From Streptomyces sp. MST-110588 (lineage in GTDB: Bacteria; Actinomycetota; Actinomycetes; Streptomycetales; Streptomycetaceae), in contig NZ_CP074380.1 in the NCBI RefSeq assembly GCF_022695595.1, positions 1,550,001 to 1,614,000 of the forward strand: a stretch of DNA of 64,000 nucleotides. The letters run 5' to 3'. The position numbers and the translations under genes are program-made. Shown in pieces: positions 1-8,662 of the stretch (its first letter is position 1; every line of letters starts with the position of its first letter). The notes below the pieces were generated by a model that did no database searches, had not been told where the DNA came from, and was given only the letters and a program-made list of their open reading frames with translations.

Positions 1-2
1 GG

Positions 3-539
3 CACTTCCTGCGCCTGGCGGTCCCGGCGGCGAAGTTCTGGGTGACCAAGCGGTGCACCCCGGTGGTCGCGGAGGCGCTGGAGTGCCTGGGCGGCAACGG
101 GTACGTCGAGGAGTCGGGCCTGCCGCGGCTGCTGCGCGAGTCGCCGCTGAACTCCATCTGGGAGGGCGCGGGCAACATCCAGGCGCTGGACGTACTGCGG
201 GCGCTGCGCCGTGAGCCCGCCGCGCTCGACGCCGTGCTGAGCGAAATCGGTACGGCGCGGGGCGTGGACCACCGCTTCGACGGCGCGGTCAAGGGGCTGC
301 TGACGGAACTCGCCGACCTGGAGGGCATCGAGGCGCGGGCGCGCCGGCTGGCGGAGCGGCTGGCGCTGGTGCTCCAGGGCTCGCTGCTGCTGCGGTACGC
401 GCCGCCGGAGGTGTCGGACGCCTTCTGCGCGTCCCGGCTGGGCGGCGACCACGGCACGTCCTTCGGCACGCTGCCGCGCACCCTGGCGCTGCGGGCGATC
501 GCGGAGCGGGCCCGGCCGGTGCTGCCGGAGGCGGGGTAG
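3..539 (+). CDS. Acyl-CoA dehydrogenase, C-terminal part (5' end outside window)
   Basis: The reading frame is open from the left edge, so the true start lies upstream. The visible 178 residues match the C-terminal helical domain of the acyl-CoA dehydrogenase family. GGNGYVEESGLPRLLRES followed by SIWEGAGNIQALDVLRAL is the FAD-adjacent region typical of the AidB-like branch. The protein would oxidise an acyl-CoA or related substrate with FAD. The substrate cannot be told from this fragment. It ends in TAG at 537-539. Confidence 0.85.
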   Translation, partial: HFLRLAVPAAKFWVTKRCTPVVAEALECLGGNGYVEESGLPRLLRESPLNSIWEGAGNIQALDVLRALRREPAALDAVLSEIGTARGVDHRFDGAVKGLLTELADLEGIEARARRLAERLALVLQGSLLLRYAPPEVSDAFCASRLGGDHGTSFGTLPRTLALRAIAERARPVLPEAG

Positions 540-922
540 ACCGGTGACGGCCGGAGGCGAGACAGACCGGTGACGGCCGGCGCGGTGGCGTACGGGGCCG
601 GGTGGCGTACGGAGCACCGGCATACCGGCACGGCGGCGGAGCCTCTCCTCGGAGGAGGGCGGGGGTCGGGCTCCGCCGCCGCGCCGGTCAGGAGCGGTGC
701 CGCGCCGACTCGGCACCCCTGCGGGTTCCGGAACCGGTACGCCGCACCGACACCGGAACGCCACTGTCCTCGTACGGCCGCGCGCGGACAACGGTTGCGG
801 CCCGTTGCACCGGCTCCGGACAATGCCTCGTCACCATCCGCCCGCCCACGGCGCCGTCGGCGGGACCCGTACGGCCCCGGCCGCACACCACGGCCGTGCA
901 CACGTGCACAACGGAGAGCAGT
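540..922. other. Intergenic region with a 17-bp direct repeat
   Basis: No credible gene is present; the open frames here have Arg/Pro-rich composition typical of non-coding high-GC DNA. The 17-mer AGACCGGTGACGGCCGG occurs at 538-554, overlapping the stop codon of the upstream gene, and again at 564-580. The rest presumably holds the promoter of the GAF regulator, but I could not assign -35 and -10 boxes. Confidence 0.5.
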
Positions 923-2199
923 GTGAGCAGCAAACCGACCGACACCGGCATCTGCCCGTCCCCGGACGTGCGCGAGACGGCACGGCGGCTCGCCTCGGCC
1001 CGTGAGAGCGCGCTGTGCGACGGCGAGGTGCCCGCCGCCGCCCGCGCGGTCATCGGCGAATCCTGGCGCCGGGCCCTGGGCTCGGGCGTGGACCCCGAAC
1101 GCGACCGCCGCCGCACGCCGCTCCCCGTCGAGGAGCTGGAGCACCGCCGGCGGGCCTCCCCGTTGGCGGCGCTGCTGCCCGCGCTCGAAGGGAGTCTGCT
1201 GCCGGCCGCGGAGGCCGCACAGCAGATCATGGTGGTGGCGGACGCCGAGGGGCGGGTGCTGTGGCGGGAGGGCAGCGCGCCGGTCCGGCGGCTGGCCGAC
1301 CGGCACGGTTTCGAGACGGGCGCGGACTGGACCGAGGCCGTCGTGGGCACCAACGCGATCGGCACGGCGCTGGTCGCCCGCCGCCCCGTCCTGGTGCACT
1401 CCGCCGAGCACTTCGTACGGAGCCACCACCAGTGGACCTGCGCCGCGGCCCCGCTCCGCGACGCCCGCAACGGCCGGCTGCTGGGCGTCGTGGACGTCAG
1501 CGGCCCCGCGCACACCTTCCACCCCACGACCCTCTCGCTGGTCACCGCCGTCGCCCGGCTGGCGGAGGAGGAATTACGGGCCCGGCACCGGCTGGCCCTG
1601 GACCGGCTGCGGGCGGTCGCCGCCCCCGTCCTGGCCCGGGTCCAGGGGCAGGCACTGGCCGTCGACAAGGACGGCTGGACGGCGGCGGTCACCGGGACCG
1701 CACCGCCGGAACGGGTGGCACTGCCCAAGGGCGTACGGGCCGGGGCGGTATGGCTGCCCCGCTACGGCACCTGCGCGCTGGAGCCGCTGCCCGGCGGCTG
1801 GCTGGTCCGCGTCGGGGCCCCGGCCGCCGCCCCGGGCCGAGCCGGGCGCTGCTGGACCTCAGCGGGCCTTCCCGGTGGACGATCGAGGTCGCCGGCGCGG
1901 CGGGCACCTGGTCACACACGCTCAGCCCGCGCCACGCGGAGCTGCTGTTCGTCCTCGCCACCCGGCCGGAGGGGCGCAGCGCCGCCCAACTGGCGCAGGA
2001 CCTCTTCGGCGACCGGGCCCGTACCGTGACCGTACGGGCCGAGATGTCCCGGCTGCGCCGCCATCTGGCCGCCCTGCTGACCCACCGTCCGTACCGCTTC
2101 GCCGACGGCATCGGCGTCTCCCTCCGCCTGCCGCCGCACTCCCGGGACCTCCTGCCGCACTCGACCGCGCCCGCCGTGCTCGCCGCCCGCCAGAGCTGA
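923..2199 (+). CDS. GAF-domain transcriptional regulator (frameshift near 1815-1845)
   Basis: Likely a cytoplasmic one-component regulator of about 425 aa. Residues around 90-210 form a GAF sensory domain with VVGTNAIGTAL and HHQWTCAAAPLRD, as in the N-terminal part of acetoin-type activators. There is no sigma-54 AAA+ domain. The C-terminus (WSHTLSPRHAELLFVLA to MSRLRRHLAAL) looks like a winged-helix DNA-binding domain. GTG 923 is chosen because GGAGAG lies 6-7 nt upstream. The N-terminal and C-terminal parts lie in different frames; one missing base between about 1815 and 1845 restores a single protein. A rare TTA leucine codon at 1574-1576 suggests bldA dependence. Target genes are unknown. 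Confidence 0.75.
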
Positions 2200-2495
2200 C
2201 CTGGGTCCGTCGCGGACCTGCCGCCCGGCGTCCGCCGCACCCGTTCAGACGTGTGCTGTCGCGCGGGGGGTGCGGCACGTCTAGCGTGCCGACAACGGGG
2301 TGCGGACGAATCAGTTGATGCAGCGACATGTACGGCGCATGCCTTGTACGTGCCGCGGGTGTCGGGTCTGCCGCGGGTGTCGTACGCATGCCGGACGGGC
2401 GCCGTACGCACGTCGTACGGACGCTGTACGGACGCCGTGCGTGGCATCGACGGCAGGGATCGACGGCGCGGGTCAGGTGAAGGAAGGCAGCAGCG
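2200..2495. other. Intergenic region before the sortase gene, short direct repeats
   Basis: No gene is seen. The segment is dense in the word GTACG. It contains the direct repeat TGCCGCGGGTGTCG at 2351-2364 and 2369-2382, and two close copies of GTACGGACGC near 2410-2430. The sortase promoter should lie here. I did not recognise clear promoter boxes. Confidence 0.4.
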
Positions 2496-3620
2496 ATGGC
2501 CGAGGGTGACGGAGGGGGCGGGGCGACGCCGGAACCGGAACCGGAGGCAGCGACGGGCGCGGAGCCGGCGGCGGAGGCCGAGGCCCCGGCGGCGGAAGAG
2601 GGCGGGGGCGAGGCGGACCGGGCGGGGCAGGACCCGGCCCGGGAGCCGCCCGCGGAGGCGGACAAGCCGGCGGCAGCGGAACCGGAAGCGGAAACGGAAC
2701 CGGAGCCCGCGGCGGAGACACCGGCGGACACGGAAGCGGACGGAGCGGCGGGAGCGGACGGGACAGTGGCGGAGCCGGAGACCGGGACGGAAGAGCAGAC
2801 GGAAGGGGCCGAAGAGGCGGAAGGGGCTGAAGAGGCGGCTCCCGCCGGCAACCGCCGGACCAAGTGGTGGGCGATCGCGGCGATCGCGCTCATCGGCGGC
2901 GGCATGGTGCGCAACGGGCTGGCGGGCGGGAGCCAGGAGCCCGGGCAGCCCTCGTCCGCCGCGGTCGGCAGCGACCGGCTGACCGCCTCGCAGGACTCCG
3001 GGCCCTCCCTCCGGGTGTCCGGCGGTGCCTCGGGTACGGAGACCGGGCCCGGCGGCGGGTCCGAAGCAGGCACCGGTCCCGGGCCCGGCACCGGCCCCGA
3101 CGCCGGGTCCGGCGCCCCTCTTCCCACCGCCTCCGCCGGTGGCGCGGCCGGCCTCCAGGAACTCCCCCGCTCACCGGCCACCCGGGTGGCCATCCCCTCG
3201 GCCGAGGTGTCCGCGCCGCTCGTCCCGGTCGGGCTGGACAAGGACGGCTGGATCCAGGCACCGCCGGCCGACGACCCCAACCTGGCGGGCTGGTACGCGG
3301 ACGCGCCCTCGCCCGGCGAGACCGGCACCTCCGTCATCGTGGGCCATGTCGACACCGCCACCGGCCCGGCCGTCTTCTACCGGCTCGGCACGCTGAACAC
3401 GGGCCAGACGATCCGGGTGACCCGCCAGGACGGCCGTACCGTGGCCTTCGAGGTCTACAAGGTCCGCACGTTCGACAAGGACCGCTTCCCGGCCGCGCAG
3501 GTCTACGGCAACACCGGCCGCCCGGAGCTGCGCGTCCTGACCTGCGGCGGCCCCTACTCCAAGACCACGGGCTACCGCGGGAACGTCGTCGTCTTCGCAC
3601 GGATGGCGCGCCAGGACTGA
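2496..3620 (+). CDS. Class F sortase with long acidic N-terminal region
   Basis: A membrane-anchored cysteine transpeptidase of the sortase superfamily, 374 aa. The first 120 residues are Glu/Ala/Pro-rich and probably cytoplasmic. One membrane segment follows (about 122-141, KWWAIAAIALIGGG), then a Gly/Pro/Thr-rich linker and the sortase domain from about residue 225. The catalytic residues are visible: His284 in VGHVDT, Cys350 in LTCGG and Arg361 in GYRGNVVV. ATG 2496 has AAGGAAGG about 8 nt upstream. Class F sortases are common in actinobacteria, but their substrates are mostly undefined, and no LPxTG-type substrate gene is adjacent. Confidence 0.88.
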   Translation: MAEGDGGGGATPEPEPEAATGAEPAAEAEAPAAEEGGGEADRAGQDPAREPPAEADKPAAAEPEAETEPEPAAETPADTEADGAAGADGTVAEPETGTEEQTEGAEEAEGAEEAAPAGNRRTKWWAIAAIALIGGGMVRNGLAGGSQEPGQPSSAAVGSDRLTASQDSGPSLRVSGGASGTETGPGGGSEAGTGPGPGTGPDAGSGAPLPTASAGGAAGLQELPRSPATRVAIPSAEVSAPLVPVGLDKDGWIQAPPADDPNLAGWYADAPSPGETGTSVIVGHVDTATGPAVFYRLGTLNTGQTIRVTRQDGRTVAFEVYKVRTFDKDRFPAAQVYGNTGRPELRVLTCGGPYSKTTGYRGNVVVFARMARQD

Positions 3621-3684
3621 CATCCACAGGAGCATCCGCCCGGCGGGCGTGCCGTGCCCGGCGGACGGCTCCCGTACGGCCCTT

Positions 3685-3753
3685 GGGGACGATGCCCGGT
3701 ACATCGTCAGTTGTAGTGGTCAACCGCGGCGGTTGGTCATCGGGGACGATGCC
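3685..3753. promoter_or_regulatory. Inverted repeat flanked by 12-bp direct repeats
   Basis: Upstream of the FAD oxidoreductase gene, GGGGACGATGCC occurs at 3685-3696 and 3742-3753. Between the two copies, at 3721-3735, is the perfect inverted repeat CAACCGC-G-GCGGTTG. This arrangement suggests an operator for a dimeric regulator, but no regulator gene is adjacent and the binding protein is unknown. Confidence 0.4.
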
Positions 3754-3853
3754 GGCGACCGGGCGCGCGGTGGAGGGTGGAAGAGCGGGCCGGGTCCTTG
3801 CGGGACCGGACGACCGGCGGGTGCCGGCACCGGGCCCGGAGGGAGGACGGCCG

Positions 3854-5554
3854 ATGAGCGGGTCGAAGACGGATGCGGATGAGACGGCGACGGACGGGAG
3901 GACGGCGGGCGGGACGGCGACGGGTGGGCTGACGCGCCGTGGGGTACTGGCGGGCGTGGCGGCGGCCGGGCTGGCGGCCGGAGCCACGGCCGTGTCCGCC
4001 GAGGCGGCTGCGGCCACCGGTCCTTCCAAGGCCGCGGGTACGGCCGGAGACGGGTGCCCGGCGCCGCGGGAGGCCGTCGAGGTACGGCCGTCGGACCCCC
4101 GCTACCGCTCCCTGACGACGCGCGGAACCAACTCCCGCTTCGTCGGCAGCCCCGACGTCATACGGGTGGTGAGCCGTACGGAGCATGTCGTCGAGGCCGT
4201 ACAGCAGGCGGTGCGGGAGGGCCGGCGCATCGCCGTACGCAGCGGCGGGCACTGTTTCGAGAACTTCGTCGACGACCCGGCCGTCCGCTTCCTGATCGAC
4301 ATGTCCGGCATGCGGACGATCCGCTTCGATCCCCGGCGGGAGGCGTTCATGGTCGAGGCGGGCGCCTCGCTGGCCGAGATGTACCGCGAGCTGTACCTCG
4401 GCTGGGGAGTCGCCGTACCGGCCGGTGCGACGCCCGCGGTCGGGGTGGGCGGGCATGTGCTCGGCGGGGGTTACGGGATGCTGTCCCGGCGGTACGGCCT
4501 GTCCGTCGACCACCTGGACGCCGTGGAGGTGGTGGTCGTGGACCGGTCCGGGCGGGCCGCCGCCGTGGTGGCCTCGCGCGACCCCGCCGATCCGCACCAC
4601 GAGCTGTGGTGGGCGCACACCGGCGGCGGGGGCGGCAACTTCGGCGTCGTGACCCGCTACTGGTTCCGGGACCCACGGGCCGCGCGCGGCACCGTACCCG
4701 GGCGGCTGCTGCCCCGGCCGCCGGAGTCCCTGCTCACCTTCTCCGCCGACTGGCCGTGGAAGGACATGGACCGGCGGTCCTTCACCCGGCTGGTCCGCAA
4801 CCACGGGAGCTGGCACGAGCGCAACAGCGCGCCCGGTTCGCCGTACGACTCGCTGTTCAGCGTGCTGATGCTCAACCGCCGGGAGTCCGGCAGCATCACT
4901 TTGAGCGGCATGCTGGACGCCACCGGGCCCGGCGCGCGGCAGCGGCTGGACGGCTACCTCGCGGCGGTCGGGCACGGGGTCGCGGTACGCCCGGCCCGTA
5001 CCCACCGGATCCGCCCGTGGCTCCACGTGGCCGCCGCCGTACAGGACTTCGGGCCGACGCCGGGCAAGGCGAAGGCCGCGTACCTGCGCCGGCGCTTCAC
5101 CGACCGGCAGACGGAGACCGTTCACCAGCACCTGACGGACGCGGGGTACGGCCACTCCGACGCGGCGCTGTGGCTGGTCTCGTACGGCGGGCAGGTCAAC
5201 GCCGTACCGCCGGGCGCGACGGCCGCGGCGCAGCGCGACAGCATCCTCAAGGCGATCTACCTGACCGGGTGGGAGGAGGGGAAGGACCCCGCACCGTACC
5301 TGAAGTGGGTGCGGGAGTTCTACCGGGCCGTGTACGCCGACACCGGCGGCGTGCCGGTGCCCGGGCCGGTGAGCGACGGCTCGTTCGTCAACTACCCGGA
5401 CACCGACCTCGCGGATCCCCGCTGGAACACCTCCGGCGTCCCGTGGCACACGCTGTACTACAAGGACGGCTATGCCCGGCTGCAGCGCGTCAAGGCCCGG
5501 TGGGACCCGCGCGAGGAGTTCCGGCACGGCCTGTCGGTGCGTCCCGGGAGGTAG
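3854..5554 (+). CDS. Tat-exported FAD-linked oxidoreductase (berberine-bridge/p-cresol methylhydroxylase-like fold)
   Basis: A 566-aa secreted flavoprotein. The N-terminus has a twin-arginine signal, TRRGVLAGVAAAGLAAG. The FAD_binding_4 domain contains VRSGGHCFENF, where the His is the family's covalent FAD attachment site, and GVGGHVLGGGYGMLSRRYGL. The C-terminus has a BBE-type tail with NYPDTDL and WHTLYY. In bicovalent members a Cys precedes the VGxGG loop; here the segment reads PAGATPAVGVGG, so a single covalent link through His is more likely. ATG 3854 is preceded by GGGAGGAC. The enzyme probably oxidises an alcohol, sugar or alkaloid-like substrate with O2; the substrate is unknown. 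It converges on the P450 gene. Confidence 0.85.
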   Translation: MSGSKTDADETATDGRTAGGTATGGLTRRGVLAGVAAAGLAAGATAVSAEAAAATGPSKAAGTAGDGCPAPREAVEVRPSDPRYRSLTTRGTNSRFVGSPDVIRVVSRTEHVVEAVQQAVREGRRIAVRSGGHCFENFVDDPAVRFLIDMSGMRTIRFDPRREAFMVEAGASLAEMYRELYLGWGVAVPAGATPAVGVGGHVLGGGYGMLSRRYGLSVDHLDAVEVVVVDRSGRAAAVVASRDPADPHHELWWAHTGGGGGNFGVVTRYWFRDPRAARGTVPGRLLPRPPESLLTFSADWPWKDMDRRSFTRLVRNHGSWHERNSAPGSPYDSLFSVLMLNRRESGSITLSGMLDATGPGARQRLDGYLAAVGHGVAVRPARTHRIRPWLHVAAAVQDFGPTPGKAKAAYLRRRFTDRQTETVHQHLTDAGYGHSDAALWLVSYGGQVNAVPPGATAAAQRDSILKAIYLTGWEEGKDPAPYLKWVREFYRAVYADTGGVPVPGPVSDGSFVNYPDTDLADPRWNTSGVPWHTLYYKDGYARLQRVKARWDPREEFRHGLSVRPGR

Positions 5555-5560
5555 CGGGTC

Positions 5561-6844
5561 TCAGAGCCGCAGCGGCAGACGGGTGAGCCGCCAGCTTCCG
5601 AACACCGGGTCACGCTCGAGCTGTTCCGGCTCGACGGCGAGGGAGAGGTCCGGGTAGCGCGCCAGCAGCTTGCCGATGGCGACCTCTCCCTCCTGCCGGG
5701 CGAGGGTGGCCCCCAGGCAGTAGTGCATGCCGTGGCCGAAGCCGACGTGGTTCTCGGCCTGGCCCTCCGGTTGGCGGGTCAGGTCCAGTCGTGCGGGATC
5801 GGTGTAGTGCCGGGGGTCGTGATTCGCCGCGACCAGGACGGGCTGTACGGCGTCGCCCTTGCGGACCGGCACCCCGGCGATCTCCAGGTCCTCGGTGGCG
5901 TACCGGATCTGCGTCAGATGCACCGGTCCGCACCAGCGCATCAGCTCGTGGACGGCGCGCGGCAGCAGCGAGGGGTCCTCCTGGAGCAGCCGGAGCTGGT
6001 CGGGGTGGGTGAGCAGGGCGGCGGTGCCGTTGCCGATCAGGTGAGCGGTGGTCTCATGGCCCGCCACCACCAAGACGATGACCATGGTGACCAGTTCGGT
6101 GTCGCTGAGCCGTCCGCCGTCGTCGTCGTGGACCCTGATCAGCTCGCTGAGGAGGTCCTCGGTCAGTGCCCGGCGGCGTCGGCGGATCTGCTCCTTTATG
6201 TGGTCGATCATGGCCGGGAAGGAGGCGCCCAGCCGTCCGGGCTCCTGCGAGAACAGGTCGGCGCCCCACTTGCGCCACTGCGGGCGGTCCTCCTCGGGGA
6301 TGCCGATCAGTTCGCAGATCACCGTGATCGGCAGTGGATAGGCGAAGTGCTCGATGAGGTCGACCACGCCGTCCCGGGCATGGCCGGGGAGCCGGTCCAG
6401 CAGGCCGTCGGTGAGCTCCTCGACGCGGGGCCGCAGGGCGAGCACCCTGCGGGCGGTGAAGGCCCGGGAGACCAGACGGCGCAGCCGGGTGTGGTCGGGG
6501 GCGTCCTTGTTGAGGAGGTTCTCCAGGAGGTGGCCGCGCAGATGCTCGGGGATGCCGAGCATCTCCATGGTCCTGATGGCGGGACTGTCGGCCGCGGCGC
6601 CGGTGGCGGTGGCCGGGTCGTTGGCGAAGCGGGGGTCGCGCAGGACCTGCCGTACGTCCTCGAAGCGGGTCACGAACCAGATGGGGGTGTCGTCCATGAA
6701 CCGGCCGCGTACGACGGGGCCCCGCTCGCGCAGCTCCGCGTAACTGGCGAAGGGGTCGGAGATGAACCGGGGGTCCATGACGTTGGGCTCGTCCGGGTGC
6801 TTGCCGACGTGGGTGGTCAGCGCGGTGGTGGAGGAAGTGGACAT
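5561..6844 (-). CDS. Cytochrome P450 (CYP107-like)
   Basis: A soluble bacterial P450 of 427 aa. It carries the I-helix oxygen-binding motif AGHETT (261-266), the K-helix ExxR as ELMR (300-303) and the heme loop FGHGMHYCLG with the Cys ligand at 376. The ATG at 6844 has AAGGAGA 7-8 nt upstream. It lies 124 bp downstream of a TetR-type regulator on the same strand, which probably controls both genes. The 5' leader holds short direct repeats, an 11-bp tandem CGCTGTCTTTC at 6925-6946 and CCTTGTGAGTGA/CCTTGTGGGTGA near 6854-6877. No ferredoxin is adjacent. The role, xenobiotic or secondary metabolite oxidation, is inferred only from the family. Confidence 0.92.
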   Translation of the reverse strand: MSTSSTTALTTHVGKHPDEPNVMDPRFISDPFASYAELRERGPVVRGRFMDDTPIWFVTRFEDVRQVLRDPRFANDPATATGAAADSPAIRTMEMLGIPEHLRGHLLENLLNKDAPDHTRLRRLVSRAFTARRVLALRPRVEELTDGLLDRLPGHARDGVVDLIEHFAYPLPITVICELIGIPEEDRPQWRKWGADLFSQEPGRLGASFPAMIDHIKEQIRRRRRALTEDLLSELIRVHDDDGGRLSDTELVTMVIVLVVAGHETTAHLIGNGTAALLTHPDQLRLLQEDPSLLPRAVHELMRWCGPVHLTQIRYATEDLEIAGVPVRKGDAVQPVLVAANHDPRHYTDPARLDLTRQPEGQAENHVGFGHGMHYCLGATLARQEGEVAIGKLLARYPDLSLAVEPEQLERDPVFGSWRLTRLPLRL

Positions 6845-6968
6845 CGCGGGTCTCCTTGTGAGTGACCTTGTGGGTGACTTGGAGCCGGATCGGGGGTGGC
6901 CAGGGATCGGTTCGATGTCTTTTTCGCTGTCTTTCCGCTGTCTTTCCGGTGCCGGGACGGGTGGGGTG

Positions 6969-7700
6969 TCAGGTGCGTGACCGGCGTCGCATCTCGTGCG
7001 CGGTGATGCGGTTCAACTGCTCGTAGAGCGCGATGATCCCGGGCGTGGCGGCGGTCAGCCGGGCGTGCGCGGGAGTGCCGGCCGGTCCGGCGGCGTCCGG
7101 GGTCTCCAGCGCGCCGCGGATCACTTGGGCCAGGACGTCGGCCCGTGCCTCGGCGGCCTCCGGGGCACGGTCGGCGAACAGCGACTCGCTCATGCAGAAT
7201 CCGGTCACCGTCGCCATCAGGGCGTATACCTGGCGGAGCACGTCGGTGTCCTGGCGTACCAGGCCGTGGCCGCGCAGGATCTCCAGGTGGCGGCCGAGGG
7301 CCCGGTGGCCCTGGTCGAACAGTTCCGCGCACTCCTTCTTGGCGATGTCGTTGAGCCTGCCGAGGATGTCCCAGTCCTCGAAGTGGAGCGCGCCCAGTAC
7401 GGGGTCCCGCAGGTAGTCGATGAAGGCTCCGCGCATCGCGCGGCTGGGCAGGATCTCCGTGGCGTCCGCGCGCATGCGTGCCAACTGACGTCGCTGGCTG
7501 CGGTCCTTGGCGCGCAGGGCCACGCCCAGGAGCAGTGAGTCCTTGGTCTTCCAGTGCAGGTAGACCGTGCCCTTGCCGACCTTGGCGCGGCGGGCGATCT
7601 CCTCGATCGTCACCCGTCGGTAGCCCCAGGCGATCAGCAGCTCCCCCGCGGCGTCCAGGATGCGTTCTCCCCGCTCCGCCAGCTCCTCCGTCCGCTCCAC
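6969..7700 (-). CDS. TetR-family transcriptional regulator
   Basis: A 243-aa one-component repressor. The N-terminal helix-turn-helix (about residues 29-56) reads VTIEEIARRAKVGKGTVYLH. The ligand-binding domain is not recognisable to substrate level. The GTG start at 7700 has a GGGAGGGAGGG ribosome site upstream. The gene precedes the P450 gene on the same strand, and a 16-bp perfect inverted repeat starts 31 bp upstream of its start. This fits autoregulation plus control of the P450. It is divergent from an acetyltransferase gene, which may share the operator. Confidence 0.9.
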   Translation of the reverse strand: MERTEELAERGERILDAAGELLIAWGYRRVTIEEIARRAKVGKGTVYLHWKTKDSLLLGVALRAKDRSQRRQLARMRADATEILPSRAMRGAFIDYLRDPVLGALHFEDWDILGRLNDIAKKECAELFDQGHRALGRHLEILRGHGLVRQDTDVLRQVYALMATVTGFCMSESLFADRAPEAAEARADVLAQVIRGALETPDAAGPAGTPAHARLTAATPGIIALYEQLNRITAHEMRRRSRT

Positions 7701-7730
7701 GGTGACGCCCTCCCTCCCACCACGGATCGC

Positions 7731-7769
7731 TGACCCCGTGACCGGATGCGAATTCCGGTCACGGGGTCA
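7731..7769. promoter_or_regulatory. Long perfect palindrome, probable TetR operator
   Basis: The arms TGACCCCGTGACCGGA (7731-7746) and its exact reverse complement (7754-7769) are separated by 7 bp. It lies in the 157-bp divergent gap between the tetR-type gene and the acetyltransferase gene, where a TetR dimer operator is expected. An RNA hairpin is possible, but both flanking genes point away, so a terminator is unlikely. Confidence 0.7.
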
Positions 7770-7857
7770 CCGTATGCCGGGTGGGCGCAGGGGCGACAAG
7801 GCTCTTTCCGGCCTTCGAGGAAGCGGCCGGAGAGGGCGGGTACGTATGGTGACCGGC

Positions 7858-8436
7858 ATGAGCATCATGATCACCACGTGGTCCCTGGAGATGACCTCGC
7901 CCGACGACCTGCGGCCGGCCGCCGAACCACCGGCCGAGCAGGATGTCCGGATCCTGCGGTCACAGACGCCCTCGCCCGAGTTCAGCCGCTTCCTCTACAC
8001 GGCGGTCGGCGGCGACCTCGCGTGGACCGACCGGCTGCCCTGGACGTACGCGCGGTGGCAGGAGTTCCTGGGACGGCCCGGGGCCGAGACCTGGGTGGCG
8101 TACGAGCGCGGGACGCCCGCCGGGTACGTGGAGCTGGACCCGCAGCCGGAGGGGGTCGTGGAGATCACCTACTTCGGGCTGCTGCCGGCTTTCAGGGGGC
8201 GGCGGATCGGCGGGCACCTGCTGTCCTGCGGTGTCGCGCGGGCCTGGGACCTGGCCGGGCGGTGGCCGCAGCGGCCGGCCACCAAGCGGGTGTGGCTGCA
8301 CACGTGCACCAGGGACGGGGAGCACGCGATGAGCAACTACGAGCGCCGGGGGTTCCGGCTGTTCGAGACCAAGGTGGAGGAGGAGCCGGACGTCGTGGCG
8401 CCCGGTCCGTGGCCGGGGGCCCGGCCCGCGACCTGA
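7858..8436 (+). CDS. GNAT-family N-acetyltransferase
   Basis: A 192-aa GNAT protein. The acetyl-CoA-binding region is visible as ITYFGLLPAFRGRRIGGHLL, matching the R/Q-x-x-G-x-G/A loop, followed by the C-terminal NYERRGFRLFETK typical of the fold. Several in-frame ATGs occur (7846, 7858, 7867); 7858 is taken as the most likely, with purine-rich AGAGGGCGGG upstream. The substrate is unknown. It is divergent from the TetR gene across the palindromic operator. Confidence 0.8.
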   Translation: MSIMITTWSLEMTSPDDLRPAAEPPAEQDVRILRSQTPSPEFSRFLYTAVGGDLAWTDRLPWTYARWQEFLGRPGAETWVAYERGTPAGYVELDPQPEGVVEITYFGLLPAFRGRRIGGHLLSCGVARAWDLAGRWPQRPATKRVWLHTCTRDGEHAMSNYERRGFRLFETKVEEEPDVVAPGPWPGARPAT

Positions 8437-8449
8437 ACGGGACGTCCGT

Positions 8450-8517
8450 ACACCCGTCGGCCCATACGCCCGTCGGCCCGTACGTCCATGGGCCCGTACA
8501 CCCGTAGGCCGTACGCC
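8450..8517. repeat. Tandem repeat with 16-bp period, about 4 copies
   Basis: Consecutive units are ACACCCGTCGGCCCAT (8450), ACGCCCGTCGGCCCGT (8466), ACGTCCATGGGCCCGT (8482) and ACACCCGTAGGCCGT (8498), followed by a partial copy. It lies directly downstream of the acetyltransferase stop codon and upstream of the sulfur operon leader. Confidence 0.8.
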
Positions 8518-8575
8518 GCTGGAGGCGTCCGCACGGAGAAGCCGCGCACGGCCGCGCCAAAGCTAAGTGACCGAC

Positions 8576-8631
8576 ACCACACTGTCCCACGCATTGGGAC
8601 GGTGTGGTCCACATACTGGATCACGGTGGAC
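8576..8631. promoter_or_regulatory. Operator-like palindromes upstream of the sulfur operon
   Basis: ACCACACTGTCCCA (8576-8589) pairs with TGGGACGGTGTGGT (8595-8608) over a 5-bp centre with one T/G mismatch. An overlapping smaller repeat, GTCCAC (8607-8612) and GTGGAC (8626-8631), follows. The site ends about 30 bp before the leader-peptide ATG. It could be the operator of a sulfur or cysteine regulator; no regulator gene is nearby. Confidence 0.5.
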
Positions 8632-8662
8632 TGTCCGGAGAACGCCGTGCCACGCTTCCGTC

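Noticed and set aside
570..926. Possible small gene before the GAF regulator
   Set aside because: Arg/Pro/Ala-rich, no ribosome site, no recognisable fold.
8450..8517. CRISPR-like array
   Set aside because: The 16-bp units are directly adjacent with no spacers; no cas genes are present. The Cas4-like nuclease at 61789 has no array or cas neighbours.
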